Assembly: GCA_964567745.1 (NCBI GenBank)
Contig: CAZMNY010000006.1
Coordinates: forward strand, 62,001 to 126,000
DNA length: 64,000 nucleotides
From: CAZMNY01 sp964567745
GTDB lineage: Bacteria; Planctomycetota; Planctomycetia; Pirellulales; Pirellulaceae
Reading direction: 5' to 3'
Shown: positions 1-10,300 of the stretch, in pieces
Numbering within the stretch: the first letter of the stretch is position 1
How the letters are laid out: the number at the start of each line of letters is the position of its first letter
Position numbers and translations under genes: made by a program
The notes under the pieces: generated by a model
Told to the model about the DNA's origin: nothing
What the model saw: the letters and a program-made list of their open reading frames with translations, nothing else
Databases searched by the model: none

Positions 1-458
1 TGGATGGTCGCGGCCGGCCGGGGAAGAGCGGACCGCTGGATGGGGATGGCCGGCGCTCCATTTACATTGCCGTGCGACGGAATTTCATATCGCCGTTTAT
101 GCTTACCTTCGATACGCCAGTGCCGTTTAGCTCGATGGGTCGTCGCAATGTCTCCAATGTGCCGGCTCAGGCGCTGATCCTGCTGAACGACCCGCTCGTC
201 GCGGAACTGTCGGCGAAGTGGGGCGAGCGAGCTGTTGCGAGCGTGCCCAATTCGGGCGCGGAGACTGTCGCCCAGCGAATCAAATGGCTGTACCTGTCTG
301 GGTTCGGGCGAACACCGACGAAGGATGAGAGCGAGGCGGCGACGCGTTTCATCGAGTCGCAAGCCACGAAATCAGGAATCACCACGGACGACCCAAGCGT
401 CTGGGCGAAGCTTGCCCATGTGCTGGTGAACACCAAGGAGTTTATTTTTCTCCGCTAA
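1..458 (+). CDS. C-terminal end of a DUF1553 (PSD1) protein, cut by window start
   Basis: The reading frame is open from base 3 and ends at 458; the start lies outside the window. The visible part begins close to the sequence RRSIYIAVRRN, the junction typical of the C-terminal DUF1553 domain of planctomycete cytochrome proteins. It continues with FDTPVPFSSMGRRNVSNVPAQAL and ends FIFLR, matching the way other family members here end (FLFRE, FLYLH). In this family the N-terminus normally carries a signal peptide, a CxxCH cytochrome domain and DUF1549, none of which can be seen here. The DUF1501 gene follows 92 bases downstream, reproducing the cytochrome/DUF1501 pairing found four times in this window. 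The enzymatic role of the family is not established. Confidence 0.88.
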   Translation, partial: DGRGRPGKSGPLDGDGRRSIYIAVRRNFISPFMLTFDTPVPFSSMGRRNVSNVPAQALILLNDPLVAELSAKWGERAVASVPNSGAETVAQRIKWLYLSGFGRTPTKDESEAATRFIESQATKSGITTDDPSVWAKLAHVLVNTKEFIFLR

Positions 459-550
459 CGAACGATGCGAATTAGCCACCGCCCCATTTTGAGCGACGTT
501 AAGGAGTCGCCGCGAATGCGGCTCACGACGCACAACAAGACGAGATCACG

Positions 551-2002
551 ATGAACCGGTACCCTTGCGAGCGACTTCAACCCAAGCCGACTACTCGACG
601 CGAAATGCTGGCGAAGTGCGCGAGTGGATTCGGCGCGCTCGCACTCGCAGCGCTTCATAACGATCCATCGTTTGCCGGCGGCGATACGAACTCGGCATCG
701 GGTCCTGGTTCCGCTGGTCACGGACCCCATCACAAAGTTCGAGCGAAGAACGTTATCTTCCTCTACATGGACGGAGGCCCGTCGCAAGTCGACACGTTCG
801 ATCCCAAGGCGATGCTCACGAAGCATGACGGCAAGGACCCGAGTCAGCTCTTCGATGTTGAGCCGACTCAATTCAATAACAACGGTAAAGTCCTCGCGAG
901 TCCTTGGAAGTTCAAGCAGTACGGCGAATCCGGCATCCCGGTCAGCGAGTTGTTTCCTTATGTCGGCGAGCGCGTCGATGACATGGCCGTGGTGCGTTCG
1001 ATGACGTCGGGTTTTCCCGAACATACTTTCGCCAATTATTTCTTGCATACCGGAAGCGCGTTGCAGGGACGGCCCAGCATGGGTGCCTGGGTGAACTATG
1101 GATTGGGAAGCGAGTGCCAAAACCTACCGGGCTTTGTTTGTCTCAACGGCGGTTTGATTCCGCCGGGCGGGCTCGACTGTTTCGGCAGCGGGTTCTTGCC
1201 AGCCAGTTTTCAGGGGTCGGTCTTTAAACCGTCTGGGTCAGGCGTCGCGAACATTACGCCGAGGGAAGCGAGTCTTCAGGAACAGCGCGAGAAGCTCGAT
1301 CTGATCAGCCAACTCGACGCGATGGCGCCGAAACAGTTCGGCAAGCACGACAGTCTGGAGTCCGCCGTACGGAATTATGAACTCGCCTACGCCATGCAGA
1401 TGGCCGTGCCGGAGGTCATGTCACTGGCGGATGAACCCGCGCATCTCCAGAAGATGTACGGCATCGAGTCCGACTACGCACCGACGAAGATCTATGCCGC
1501 CCAATGCTTGATCGCGCGACGCATGATTGAGCAGGGTGTTCGATTTATTGAGTTGACTTGCCCACGAGTTGGCGGCGATCGCTGGGACCAGCATTCGAAT
1601 TTGAAAGCGGGACACGAGAACAACGCGCGAGCCGTTGATCAGCCAATCGCCGCGTTACTGAAGGATCTCAGGCAACGCGGATTGCTCGACGACACGTTGG
1701 TGGTTTGGGCTGGCGAGTTCGGACGGACGCCTTTCGCTCAGGGAAAGAACGGCCGCGACCACAATCAGTTCGGCTTCACCGTTTGGCTCGCCGGCGGAGG
1801 AGTCAAGCCGGGAACGATATACGGCGCCACGGACGAGTGGGGATACAAGGCAGTCGAGGACCGCGCCGAGATGCACGACTTGCACGCAACCATGTTGCAC
1901 CTCATGGGTGTCGACCACACCCGGTCAACATTCCGATTCAGCGGTCGCGACATGCGACTCACCGACGTGCACGGCCACGTCATACACGACATCGTCAGCT
2001 GA
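551..2002 (+). CDS. DUF1501 family protein, Tat-exported
   Basis: A 483-residue protein with a twin-arginine leader (TTRREMLAKCASGFGALALAAL, about residues 15-36). The DUF1501 family belongs to the alkaline-phosphatase-like superfamily. Its hallmark blocks are all present: MDGGPSQVDTFDPK near residue 75, ELTCPRVGGDRWDQHSN in the middle, WAGEFGRTP with GRDHN around residues 390-405, and DLHATMLHLMGVDH near the C-terminus. These conserved Asp, His and Glu residues probably bind metal, but no substrate is known. It sits 92 bases after a DUF1553 protein, so the two are probably co-transcribed and both exported. The ATG is preceded by only a weak ribosome site (acgaga). Length is normal for the family. 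Confidence 0.9.
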   Translation: MNRYPCERLQPKPTTRREMLAKCASGFGALALAALHNDPSFAGGDTNSASGPGSAGHGPHHKVRAKNVIFLYMDGGPSQVDTFDPKAMLTKHDGKDPSQLFDVEPTQFNNNGKVLASPWKFKQYGESGIPVSELFPYVGERVDDMAVVRSMTSGFPEHTFANYFLHTGSALQGRPSMGAWVNYGLGSECQNLPGFVCLNGGLIPPGGLDCFGSGFLPASFQGSVFKPSGSGVANITPREASLQEQREKLDLISQLDAMAPKQFGKHDSLESAVRNYELAYAMQMAVPEVMSLADEPAHLQKMYGIESDYAPTKIYAAQCLIARRMIEQGVRFIELTCPRVGGDRWDQHSNLKAGHENNARAVDQPIAALLKDLRQRGLLDDTLVVWAGEFGRTPFAQGKNGRDHNQFGFTVWLAGGGVKPGTIYGATDEWGYKAVEDRAEMHDLHATMLHLMGVDHTRSTFRFSGRDMRLTDVHGHVIHDIVS

Positions 2003-2080
2003 CATCGATAATCGCCGCCGCCAACACGCCGTCAGGGCCTTCTGGCGATTCTAGCCGCCGCCTAACATTCGTGGCTGGGG

Positions 2081-2126
2081 CTTCTAGCTTTTGCGCACAC
2101 TAGCGCTGAAAAGCAAAAGTGAGAAG
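2081..2126. repeat. Imperfect inverted repeat downstream of DUF1501 gene
   Basis: Arms cttctagcttttgc (2081-2094) and gcaaaagtgagaag (2113-2126) pair at 12 of 14 positions. A nested alternative stem gcttttgcgc/gcgc-tg-aaaagc uses 2087-2114. The element sits about 80 bases after the DUF1501 stop codon. No T-run follows, so it is either a weak or factor-assisted terminator or a small dispersed palindrome. Confidence 0.5.
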
Positions 2127-2170
2127 GATCCGGCGAGCCATTGGCGGAAGGTGAATCGCTTGCGCGTGCC

Positions 2171-2266
2171 CCCTCTCCCACGAATCGTCCGCGCTTTACA
2201 TGCCCCATTTTGCTGAGGCATGTTTGCGGATGATTCGTGGGAGAGGGTTGGGGTGAGGGCTTTTTT
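2171..2266. repeat. Long hairpin element followed by T6, possible MITE/REP-like repeat or terminator
   Basis: The left arm (from 2171, ccctctcccacgaatc) and the right arm (ending 2247, gattcgtgggagaggg) form a long near-perfect inverted repeat. Pairing continues inward through tccgc and, after a small gap, the acatgcc side. The sequence after it, ttggggtgagggc, is followed by six T at 2261-2266. The structure could terminate plus-strand transcription between the DUF1501 gene and the ABC genes. The shape also fits a mobile or dispersed palindrome. The remaining bases of the 2003-2451 gap contain a small stem (cgccgag-aaa-ctcggcg, 2350-2366) and no convincing gene. Confidence 0.6.
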
Positions 2267-2451
2267 CGACTCGCGCTATGGCCCTAGCTCTGTCTATTAA
2301 CCCCCTACTGAAGCAAAGATTGCGGCGCCCGTCACGAATAAAATGGTTTCGCCGAGAAACTCGGCGTGACCGGCAGGGGTATACGCCGTATGCTTCTTCC
2401 TGTCGCCATTCCGACGGCTATTCCATTTACTCCGTGAGTAGGATTAATCGC

Positions 2452-3324
2452 GTGAAGCTCAGTGTCAACGGTCTTTCGAAGACGTACTCCAACGGCGTGC
2501 AGGCGTTAAAGCAAGTGTCGCTGACGATTCCGATGGGAATGTACGGTCTGCTCGGTCCCAATGGAGCGGGCAAGTCAACTTTCATGCGAATCCTCGCGAC
2601 GCTGCAGCAAGCGGATGAAGGCACTGCGACGCTGGGCGATTTGAACATGTTGGCGGAGCCGCATGAGGTTCGAAAAATCCTCGGCTACTTGCCGCAGGAA
2701 TTTGGCGTGTATCCTCGCACCTCCGCCGAGCGCATGCTCAATCACCTGGCCATTCTCAAAGGCATCTCGAACAGCGGGGAGCGGCGGGAATTGGTTTCGG
2801 CGATGTTGCATCGAGTAAATCTGTACGAACACCGACGAAAGCATTTGACCGGGTACTCGGGCGGCATGCGGCAACGCTTCGGCATCGCTCAAGCTCTGCT
2901 GGGGAACCCGAAATTGCTGATCGTCGACGAACCGACGGCGGGTTTGGATCCTGGCGAGCGAAATCGTTTTTACAACTTGCTGGCCGAAATCGGCGAGCAA
3001 ACGATCGTGATCCTCTCGACGCACATCGTTCAAGATGTCAAAGAACTTTGCACGAGCATGGCCATCATTCACAACGGAGAATTGCTCTACGACGGCACGC
3101 CGGATGACGCCGAGAACACGCTCTCCGGAAAAATATGGGCCAAATCGATCGCCAAATCCGAGTTAGGCGAATACCAGGATCGATACCAGGTAATTTCGAC
3201 CAAGCTCGTCGCAGGTCGGCCATTGATTCATGCGTTTAGTCCTGATTCGCCTGAAGAAGGCTTTGAGTCGGTTGCTCCGGATCTGGAGGATGTCTTCTTC
3301 TCGAAAATCCACTCGGTGGTCTAA
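2452..3324 (+). CDS. ABC transporter ATP-binding protein
   Basis: ATPase subunit of an ABC-2-type exporter. From the chosen GTG the protein has 290 residues and starts directly with the usual first beta-strand (VKLSVNGLSKTYSNG). Walker A GPNGAGKST is at about 35-43, then the Q-loop LPQEFGVYP, a signature YSGGMRQRFG (normally LSGGx), Walker B LLIVDEPTAGLDP and the switch histidine in LSTHIV. The frame is open back to an ATG at 2278, but those 58 extra residues are basic and unlike the family. An AGGA at 2439-2442 precedes the GTG at a suitable distance; a GTG at 2434 is a second candidate. It lies 6 bases before the permease/peptidase gene, so the two almost certainly form one transporter. Confidence 0.93.
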   Translation: MKLSVNGLSKTYSNGVQALKQVSLTIPMGMYGLLGPNGAGKSTFMRILATLQQADEGTATLGDLNMLAEPHEVRKILGYLPQEFGVYPRTSAERMLNHLAILKGISNSGERRELVSAMLHRVNLYEHRRKHLTGYSGGMRQRFGIAQALLGNPKLLIVDEPTAGLDPGERNRFYNLLAEIGEQTIVILSTHIVQDVKELCTSMAIIHNGELLYDGTPDDAENTLSGKIWAKSIAKSELGEYQDRYQVISTKLVAGRPLIHAFSPDSPEEGFESVAPDLEDVFFSKIHSVV

Positions 3325-3330
3325 ACGAAC

Positions 3331-6300
3331 ATGTACAGCACTATCCTAAAATTCGAGCTCGGGTATTGGTTTCGCGGTTGGATGGTGTTCATCTTCACCG
3401 CCATCATCGCCCTGCTCTTCTTCGGCGCGAGCGCCAGCGAAAACGTTCGAATCGGCGGTGATGTCGAAAACACGAATCACAACGCCCCTTACGTCATTCA
3501 AACGTATTTCGCAATTTCGTCCATTCTCACTTTGCTGATGACGACCGCCTTCGCCAGCGCCGCGGCCACGCGAGACTTCACCTACGATACGAACCAAATC
3601 GTATTCTCAACTCCGCTGCGAAAATGGCCTTATCTACTCGGTCGATTCACAGGATCCTCAATCGCTGCGCTCACACCCATGTTGGGTGTTTCGATTGGAC
3701 TGCTGATTGCCTCGATCATGCCGTGGAACGAACCGGAGCGTTGGGGACCGAATGAATTGGCGCCGCACATCATGGGGCTGCTGATCTTTGCCATCCCCAA
3801 TACGCTGTTGGCCGCCGCGATTATTTTTTCCATCGCCGCTCTAACACGAAGCAGCACGTTCGCATTTATCTCGGCGATTGGTTTGCTGATCGGATACGGG
3901 TTCGCCGAGAATCTGATTGCGAATCTCGACAATGAACAGCTGGCGATGCTGATCGACCCGTTGGGCGTGCGGCCGTTCCAACGGATGACTCGCTATTGGA
4001 CGATTGCGGAACGAAATACGGTCACGATGAGCCTGACTGGGTTGCTTCTCGCCAACCGGTTGATCTGGCTCGGAGCCGGCGCCGCGGTCTTCGGCGGTTG
4101 CGCCATGATGTTTTCCTTCGCGGAGCGGGCGAGTTGGTGGAAACGACGTCGAGCGACTCAGGCCGAACAGCCGGCACCACTACGATTTACCCAATCAGAA
4201 ATGCCGCGAGTTCAAATCTCGTCCGCCGGCGCCAAAGCGGGCGGTTTGATCCGCGCACAGTTTTGGATCGACCTTCGTGAGACAGTGCTCAGCCGAGTCT
4301 TCTTGATCTTGGTTGCGGTTTCCATCATCAACTTGACCGCGATTCTGCTTACCGGCGCGACCGAAGGCTACGGCAACAACTCGCTCCCGGTGACTTATAG
4401 CGTCATCGATTCAATTCGAGGCGGCACGCTCCTGTTTCTTATCGCGATCGTCACGTTTTACAGCGGCGTCCTCGTCTGGAAGGAGCGTGAGTCCAAACTG
4501 GATGAAGTTTATGACGCGATGCCCTACCCAACTTGGACCACGTATGTCTCCAAACTGTTGGTCATGCTTTCGATAATATTCGGGCTGCAGTTTGTCTCGA
4601 TCGGTGCCGGCGTGATGTATCAGGCATCGCAAGGTTTTGCGAGGTTCCAATTGGGGCTCTACGCGGCCGAGTTGCTAATGATCGATGCGCTGAGCTTGGG
4701 ATTTCTCGTCGTGTTGGCGATGCTTTGCCACATTCTTTCGCCTAGTAAATATGTCGGCTACTTTTCCTTCATCGTCATCCTGATCGTCAATGCGTTCGTC
4801 TGGTTCATGCTCGACTGGTCGACTCTGCTGGTCCAATACGGGGACCTGCCCAGCCATGTCTATTCCGACTTCTTTGGATTCCAACCATTCATCGAGAGCA
4901 TGGTCTGGTTTGCCGCATATTGGTTGATGGCCGCATTTATGCTCGGCATCGTGTCTGTGCTGATGTGGCAGCGAGGTAAGGAGACGCGGTTTCGGCAACG
5001 ATTCATTTCGGGCCGGCATCGCTGGACGCGCCCGCTGGCGATAGCCACGTCGGTCGCAGCGTTTGCCATGCTCGGGTTTGGAAGTTGGATCTACTACAAC
5101 ACGCAAGTGCTCAATACGCTGCTGTCGAGTGAAACCCAAAAGGACGGGCAGTCCGAGTACGAAAAGACGTATCGCCAATATCTCGGCTTGACCCAACCGC
5201 GTGTGACGAAGGTTGATTATGAGATCGACTTGTTTCCCGATCGTCGAGCAATGACGTTTCGCGGACGACAGACGATTGAAAACAAAGAGCGTGAGCCGAT
5301 CAAGCAAATTCACTTCGTACTGGCGCAGAATTTCGAGACGGAAATCGACCTGCCCAATTCGAAACTGACGACCGACGATTCGGACTTGCACTACCAGATC
5401 TATGACCTCGACACGCCGATGGAGCCCGGCGAAACACGAGAGATGCAATTCACGGTCAAGCATGAAACGAAGGGATTTGAGCAAGGCGTCCGCGTCATGC
5501 AGATCATGCCCAACGGTACTTTCTTCAACAACATGATTGCTCCTCAAATCGGGTATCAACCCAATGGTGAGCTTACGGTCCGTTCCGATCGGCGCAAGCG
5601 AGGGTTAGGCGAGCCGAATCGGATGGCCAAGCTTGAGGATGATTGCGCGACGCATTGCGCCAATACTTACATCAGCAACAACTCGGATTGGGTCGACGTC
5701 GAAACGGTGATCAGCACGAGCGCCGATCAGATCGCGATCGCACCGGGCTCATTGATAGACGAATGGGAAAGCGACGGGCGGCGATTCTTCCGATATCGAC
5801 TCGACCAACCGTCGCTCAACTTCTATTCATTCATGTCCGCGCGGTACGAAGTCGCCAGAGAGAAATTCGGTGAAATTGACATCGAGGTGTACTATCATCC
5901 CGAGCACAAATGGAACGTGCAAAAGATGATCGACTCGATGCGCAAATCGCTCGACTACTACACGAAGAACTTTGGGCCGTACCGACATAAGCAAGCGAGG
6001 ATCATTGAGTTTCCGCGTTACGCGACCTTCGCCCAAGCATTCCCTGGCACGATGCCCTATTCCGAAGGCATCGGTTTTGTCGCCGACCTGGAGAGCGAAG
6101 ACGCGATCGACATGGTGTACTACGTCGTCGCCCATGAAATGGCGCACCAATGGTGGGCTCATCAAGTCATCGGAGCTCGCATGGAAGGCGCAACGCTTCT
6201 GTCCGAAACGCTGGCCCAATATTCGGCGCTGATGGTGATGGAGCACGAATATGGTCGCGACATGATGCACAAATTCTTGCGATATGAAATGGATAGCTAC

Positions 6301-6933
6301 CTGCGTTCGCGCGGAGGCGACGCTCTCAAGGAGGAGCCGTTGACGACCGTCGATCCTTCGCAGGGGTATGTGCATTATCGCAAAGGTAGCGTTGTTCTCT
6401 ACTTCTTGAAGGAAATGATTGGTGAGGAGGGAGTCAACGCCGCGTTGCGAGAGATCGTCATCGAATTCGGATACAAGGGTCCGCCCTACCCGACGTCTCT
6501 GCACTTGCTTTCGGCGTTGCGAAAACAGACTCCAATCGACAAGCAATATCTGCTTAATGATCTGTTTGAGAAGATCACACTGTTCGACAATCGAGTGGTC
6601 GAAGCCAACTATCGTGACAACGGCGAGGGACGCTACGAAGTAACGATCACCTTCGAAACCAAGAAACTCGTCGCCAACTCCGATGGCCGGGAAACCGAGA
6701 TCGAGATGTTGGATTTTGTCGAGGTCGGCGCCTTCGCCAAGCCGGAAAAAGGCCGCAAGTTTGGCAAGACTTTGCATCGCGAACGTCTGCAATTGAAAGC
6801 GGGCGAACATACCCACACGTTCGTCGTCGACGAAGCGCCTCATGAAGCGGGAGTCGACCCGTTTGCGCTGTTGATCGACCGCGTCGCGGATGACAACCTG
6901 AAAAAGGTGACGGAGAAGACCGGCGCAGAATAG
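3331..6933 (+). CDS. ABC-2 permease fused to an M1-family metallopeptidase
   Basis: A 1200-residue membrane protein. The first half, to about residue 590, holds many hydrophobic segments in two permease-like blocks, beginning WFRGWMVFIFTAIIALLFFGAS. The second half is a soluble M1 (gluzincin) peptidase domain. The zinc site HEMAH is at residues 935-939, and the third-ligand region LLSETLAQY has its Glu at about 959. The GAMEN exopeptidase motif of classical M1 aminopeptidases is replaced by a PYSEGIGF stretch at roughly residues 910-917. The domain combination is a recognised but poorly studied family often named ABC transporter permease/M1 family aminopeptidase. With the ATPase just upstream it should form a complete exporter whose peptidase acts on the outer face of the membrane. 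The substrate is unknown. The ATG has only a weak ribosome site. Confidence 0.92.
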   Translation: MYSTILKFELGYWFRGWMVFIFTAIIALLFFGASASENVRIGGDVENTNHNAPYVIQTYFAISSILTLLMTTAFASAAATRDFTYDTNQIVFSTPLRKWPYLLGRFTGSSIAALTPMLGVSIGLLIASIMPWNEPERWGPNELAPHIMGLLIFAIPNTLLAAAIIFSIAALTRSSTFAFISAIGLLIGYGFAENLIANLDNEQLAMLIDPLGVRPFQRMTRYWTIAERNTVTMSLTGLLLANRLIWLGAGAAVFGGCAMMFSFAERASWWKRRRATQAEQPAPLRFTQSEMPRVQISSAGAKAGGLIRAQFWIDLRETVLSRVFLILVAVSIINLTAILLTGATEGYGNNSLPVTYSVIDSIRGGTLLFLIAIVTFYSGVLVWKERESKLDEVYDAMPYPTWTTYVSKLLVMLSIIFGLQFVSIGAGVMYQASQGFARFQLGLYAAELLMIDALSLGFLVVLAMLCHILSPSKYVGYFSFIVILIVNAFVWFMLDWSTLLVQYGDLPSHVYSDFFGFQPFIESMVWFAAYWLMAAFMLGIVSVLMWQRGKETRFRQRFISGRHRWTRPLAIATSVAAFAMLGFGSWIYYNTQVLNTLLSSETQKDGQSEYEKTYRQYLGLTQPRVTKVDYEIDLFPDRRAMTFRGRQTIENKEREPIKQIHFVLAQNFETEIDLPNSKLTTDDSDLHYQIYDLDTPMEPGETREMQFTVKHETKGFEQGVRVMQIMPNGTFFNNMIAPQIGYQPNGELTVRSDRRKRGLGEPNRMAKLEDDCATHCANTYISNNSDWVDVETVISTSADQIAIAPGSLIDEWESDGRRFFRYRLDQPSLNFYSFMSARYEVAREKFGEIDIEVYYHPEHKWNVQKMIDSMRKSLDYYTKNFGPYRHKQARIIEFPRYATFAQAFPGTMPYSEGIGFVADLESEDAIDMVYYVVAHEMAHQWWAHQVIGARMEGATLLSETLAQYSALMVMEHEYGRDMMHKFLRYEMDSYLRSRGGDALKEEPLTTVDPSQGYVHYRKGSVVLYFLKEMIGEEGVNAALREIVIEFGYKGPPYPTSLHLLSALRKQTPIDKQYLLNDLFEKITLFDNRVVEANYRDNGEGRYEVTITFETKKLVANSDGRETEIEMLDFVEVGAFAKPEKGRKFGKTLHRERLQLKAGEHTHTFVVDEAPHEAGVDPFALLIDRVADDNLKKVTEKTGAE

Positions 6934-7335
6934 GAATTGGCGAGTTGGCCGAGAAGGCTTGCTCATCAGCCAAGCGCGGGAGAGCGTCAAGGAAAGAAAC
7001 GACGGGCGATCAGCCGTTATCTCGCCCCCGTCGGCACCGCCGTATCTATCCTGTTTGACAATCAACTCGTCGTCCGGGATAACGACACGTCGACCTTCAC
7101 CCTGGAAACGGGCGTCTGGAATCCTTGCGACGACTTCTTTGCTCGGCGTTTCCATGTGATTTGGATCGGATTTTCCTGGTCGCACGACGGTCATGCGGGC
7201 TCTCGCGAAACGTGTATCACCGAGTTGGCTATGAGCGAAATGCGAGACGACAATTGCCGGGTCTCCGGCGGCTTGTTGTTTGAGACGCGACGTTTGCCCG
7301 CGGAACGGCGTGCACGCCCAACGGACCTCCAAGTA
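6934..7335. other. 402-base gap with open frames on both strands but no recognised gene
   Basis: The downstream cytochrome frame is open backwards through this whole gap to 6937. The opposite strand is also open, with the peptide MTVVRPGKSDPNHMETPSKE among others. Neither resembles a family I recognise. The plus-strand extension has no export signal, whereas the ATG at 7336 does. The minus-strand frame continues antisense deep into the peptidase gene, which argues against it. The gap probably holds the promoter of the 7336-15878 operon; no clear -35/-10 pair could be chosen by eye. Confidence 0.4.
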
Positions 7336-10300
7336 ATGTCTAGGCGTCAAATATCCGCCGCGCTCTTGACCGCGTACTTAGTCTGCGCGTGTAGCCACGC
7401 TCCAAAATCGGTCGCAGCGGACGACACGGGGACCGACCCAAAGGGCGTCGAGTTCTTTGAACGCCAGATCGCACCGATCCTCAAACGCCGTTGTTACGAA
7501 TGTCATAGCCATGAATCAGGCAAGGCGAAGGGCGGGCTTGTGCTCGACTCCCGTCGCGGCTGGGAAAAAGGAGGGAGCGAGGGCGCAGCGATCGTGCCTG
7601 GCAAGCCAAAGGAGAGTCTCCTGATCGACGCGATTCGGTACGGGAGCTACGAGATGCCACCGAAAACGAAGCTGCCGAAACGTGAAATTGAATTGTTAGA
7701 AAAATGGGTGGCGATAGGGGCGCCCGACCCTCGCGTATCTAAGGTGCCGTCAATCGATCCCAAACGACTTTGGGCGCTGCAGCCGATCAAGAACCACTCG
7801 CCCGCCATAGTCGACGATAAACGTTGGCCGCGAGATGATCTCGACGCATTCATTTTGGCCGGACTTGAGAAGCAAGGGCTCCGACCGGCTGACGACGCGG
7901 ATCGCTACATGCTGCTTCGACGAGTGACGTTTGACCTTACCGGCCTGCCGCCGACCGTCGAGGAAATCGACGAGTTCATGAACGATGAATCCGAGCTCGC
8001 GTACGAACGAGTTGTCGATCGGCTGCTTAAGTCGCCCGGCTTTGGAGATAACTGGGGCAGGCACTGGTTCGACCTGTCATGTTACGCGGACCTCGCTGAC
8101 GTGACCGGCAACATGCTGATTCGCGATGCGTGGCGGTATCGCGACTATGTGATTGCGTCGTTCAATTCCGACAAGCCGCTCGATCGTTTTGTGCATGAGC
8201 AGATTGCCGGCGATTTGTTGCCATTCGACAACGTACCGCAGCAGCGGGAGCAGATCATCGCAACCGGCTATCTGGCGATTGGCCCTTGGGTGCTGCAGAA
8301 TTATATCAAGGGTCAACTCGCCGCCGATGTCGTCGACCACCAGATCGACCGCATAGGACGCACATTTCTCGGCCAGACAATTTCGTGCGCAAGGTGTCAC
8401 GACCACAAATTTGATCCGATCCCGACACGAGACTATTACGCTTTGGCGGGCATCTTTCACAGTACGCGCACCACAAGCTACGACGGCCCCGGCGTTTGGA
8501 GCGTTATCAACGAAACGACGCTTCCCATCGCGAGCGGTACGTCGCAGGAAGTGGCTCGCCGCAAGAAGACGCTAAAGCAATTGCGTGAACGTCGACAGGC
8601 AATCCAGACAAAACTTGCGACGCTGCTCTTGAAGATTCCAGGTGGTACGGACGCCAATGTTCTAACATTGAAAGAGCCAATTGCGGCCAACGTGAAGGGT
8701 CAGCAATACAAACTTCGATTCCTGGCCGGGCCGAGCGTCTGGGCCGGTGGGTCGCAAGCGACGACCGCCTGCGACGGTTTGCGAATCGACTTAGTTCGCA
8801 ACGACGGCAGCGTGCTTGCCGGGTTCGTCCACAACCCAGGCCCATGGTCAGGAAAGCTAGATGCACAAAAACTGAAAGCCGCCGACTATTCCTTCACAGG
8901 CGACGGTCGAGGCGAGATTCAAATCCGCCTTACCAGCGCCTCGCCGGGCAACGGAAAATTTGGAGGAGCGATCAATAATTTGACGATTCGCGATGGCGAG
9001 AGCACGGTTTTCTCAGAAGATTTTGACTCCTTGATTCCAGGCCCAATCGAAGGATCGCAGGCGGACACAAAGTTGCGGGTTCTCGCGAAGGCTCGCGTTC
9101 CCGGCTGGCTGGGCGGTGGAATCAATCACTCGCACGCGGTCGATTTGGGTAATGGCGATTACGCTGTTCAGTTTTTCGGAGGCGGAACGAAGGGACTCGA
9201 GCAAGCCAAGCCGAAGACCCAATCGGAAAAAGAAGCGTACGCGCAAGCGAAGCAACTGAATTTGCAACTGGATGATGTGATCGCGACAATCGCGAAGACG
9301 GAACAAGAGAACGCTCCGCAACACGCTCTGGCTGTACGAGACACGGACAAGCCTTCCGACAGCCCGATCTTCCAGCGTGGCGACTTTCAGTCTCTTGGCG
9401 ACGTCGTCCCGCGCGGATTCGTCGATGCGATCCTGGTCTCGCAGCGTTTTGACATTCCGAAGGGAACAAGCGGGCGTTTGCAACTCGCGCACTGGCTAAC
9501 GGCCCCCGATAACCCACTCACTTCACGCGTGCTCGTCAATCGCGTTTGGCGCCATCTGTTTGGCGAGGGATTGGTCCGCACCGTCGATTATTTCGGCGTG
9601 CACGGCGAAACGCCAAGCCATCCGGAGCTGCTCGACTTCCTCGCTGTCCGCATGCGCGAAATCGACAACTGGTCTCTCAAGAAGACCGTTCGCCATATGG
9701 TTCTGTCGCACACGTATCAAATGGCATCGACATACAACGCGAGCGCAGCAAAACTCGACCCCGAAAACCGATTGCTTTGGCGAATGCCGCGGCGGCGACT
9801 GACCGCAGAGTCCATTCGCGACGCCATACTCTCGGCGAGCGGACAACTCGATCCTCGGCGCGGCAGACCGTCGCTCGGGCTCGAATTGAAGGGCAATATC
9901 AACGGCTTGGGCGGAGACGTGAACCCGGCGACGTGGGCCGGCAAGATTCCGGACTACATCATGCGCCGTCGCTCCGTCTATCTGCCCTTTAAGCGCGAAC
10001 GTCCGCTGGGCGAGCTGGAGATACTCAGCGTCTTCGATTTCCCACACCCCAGCGACATCACCGGCGCGCGGCCCAACACAACCGTCGCAACGCAAGCTCT
10101 GTTCCTGCTAAACGCGCCGTTCGTAAAACAACAAGCCACAAAGCTTGCGGAACGGTTGAAGCAAGATGAGCCCGACGACGAGCGAGATCGCATTAACCGG
10201 CTTTACCTCCTTACGCTAGGTCGCCCCGCAACGTCACCTGAAACAGAGACAGCACTGACGTTTCTGACGCAGTGCGCGGAGGAGCTCAAAGGAGATCGAG

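Noticed and set aside
455..1120. 221-residue minus-strand frame at the start of the window
   Set aside because: Antisense to the DUF1501 gene, which has intact family motifs.
2278..2451. N-terminal extension of the ABC ATPase
   Set aside because: The extra 58 residues are basic, unlike ABC proteins, and span a hairpin; the GTG at 2452 fits the fold start and has an AGGA upstream.
4675..5559. 294-residue minus-strand frame
   Set aside because: Lies wholly inside the permease/peptidase gene and reads as a shadow (His/Arg-rich, no start signal).
5827..7350. 507-residue open frame on the minus strand
   Set aside because: It runs antisense through the conserved M1 peptidase domain; composition follows the complementary gene and there is no recognisable domain. 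Only its upstream 400 bases are discussed as a gap.
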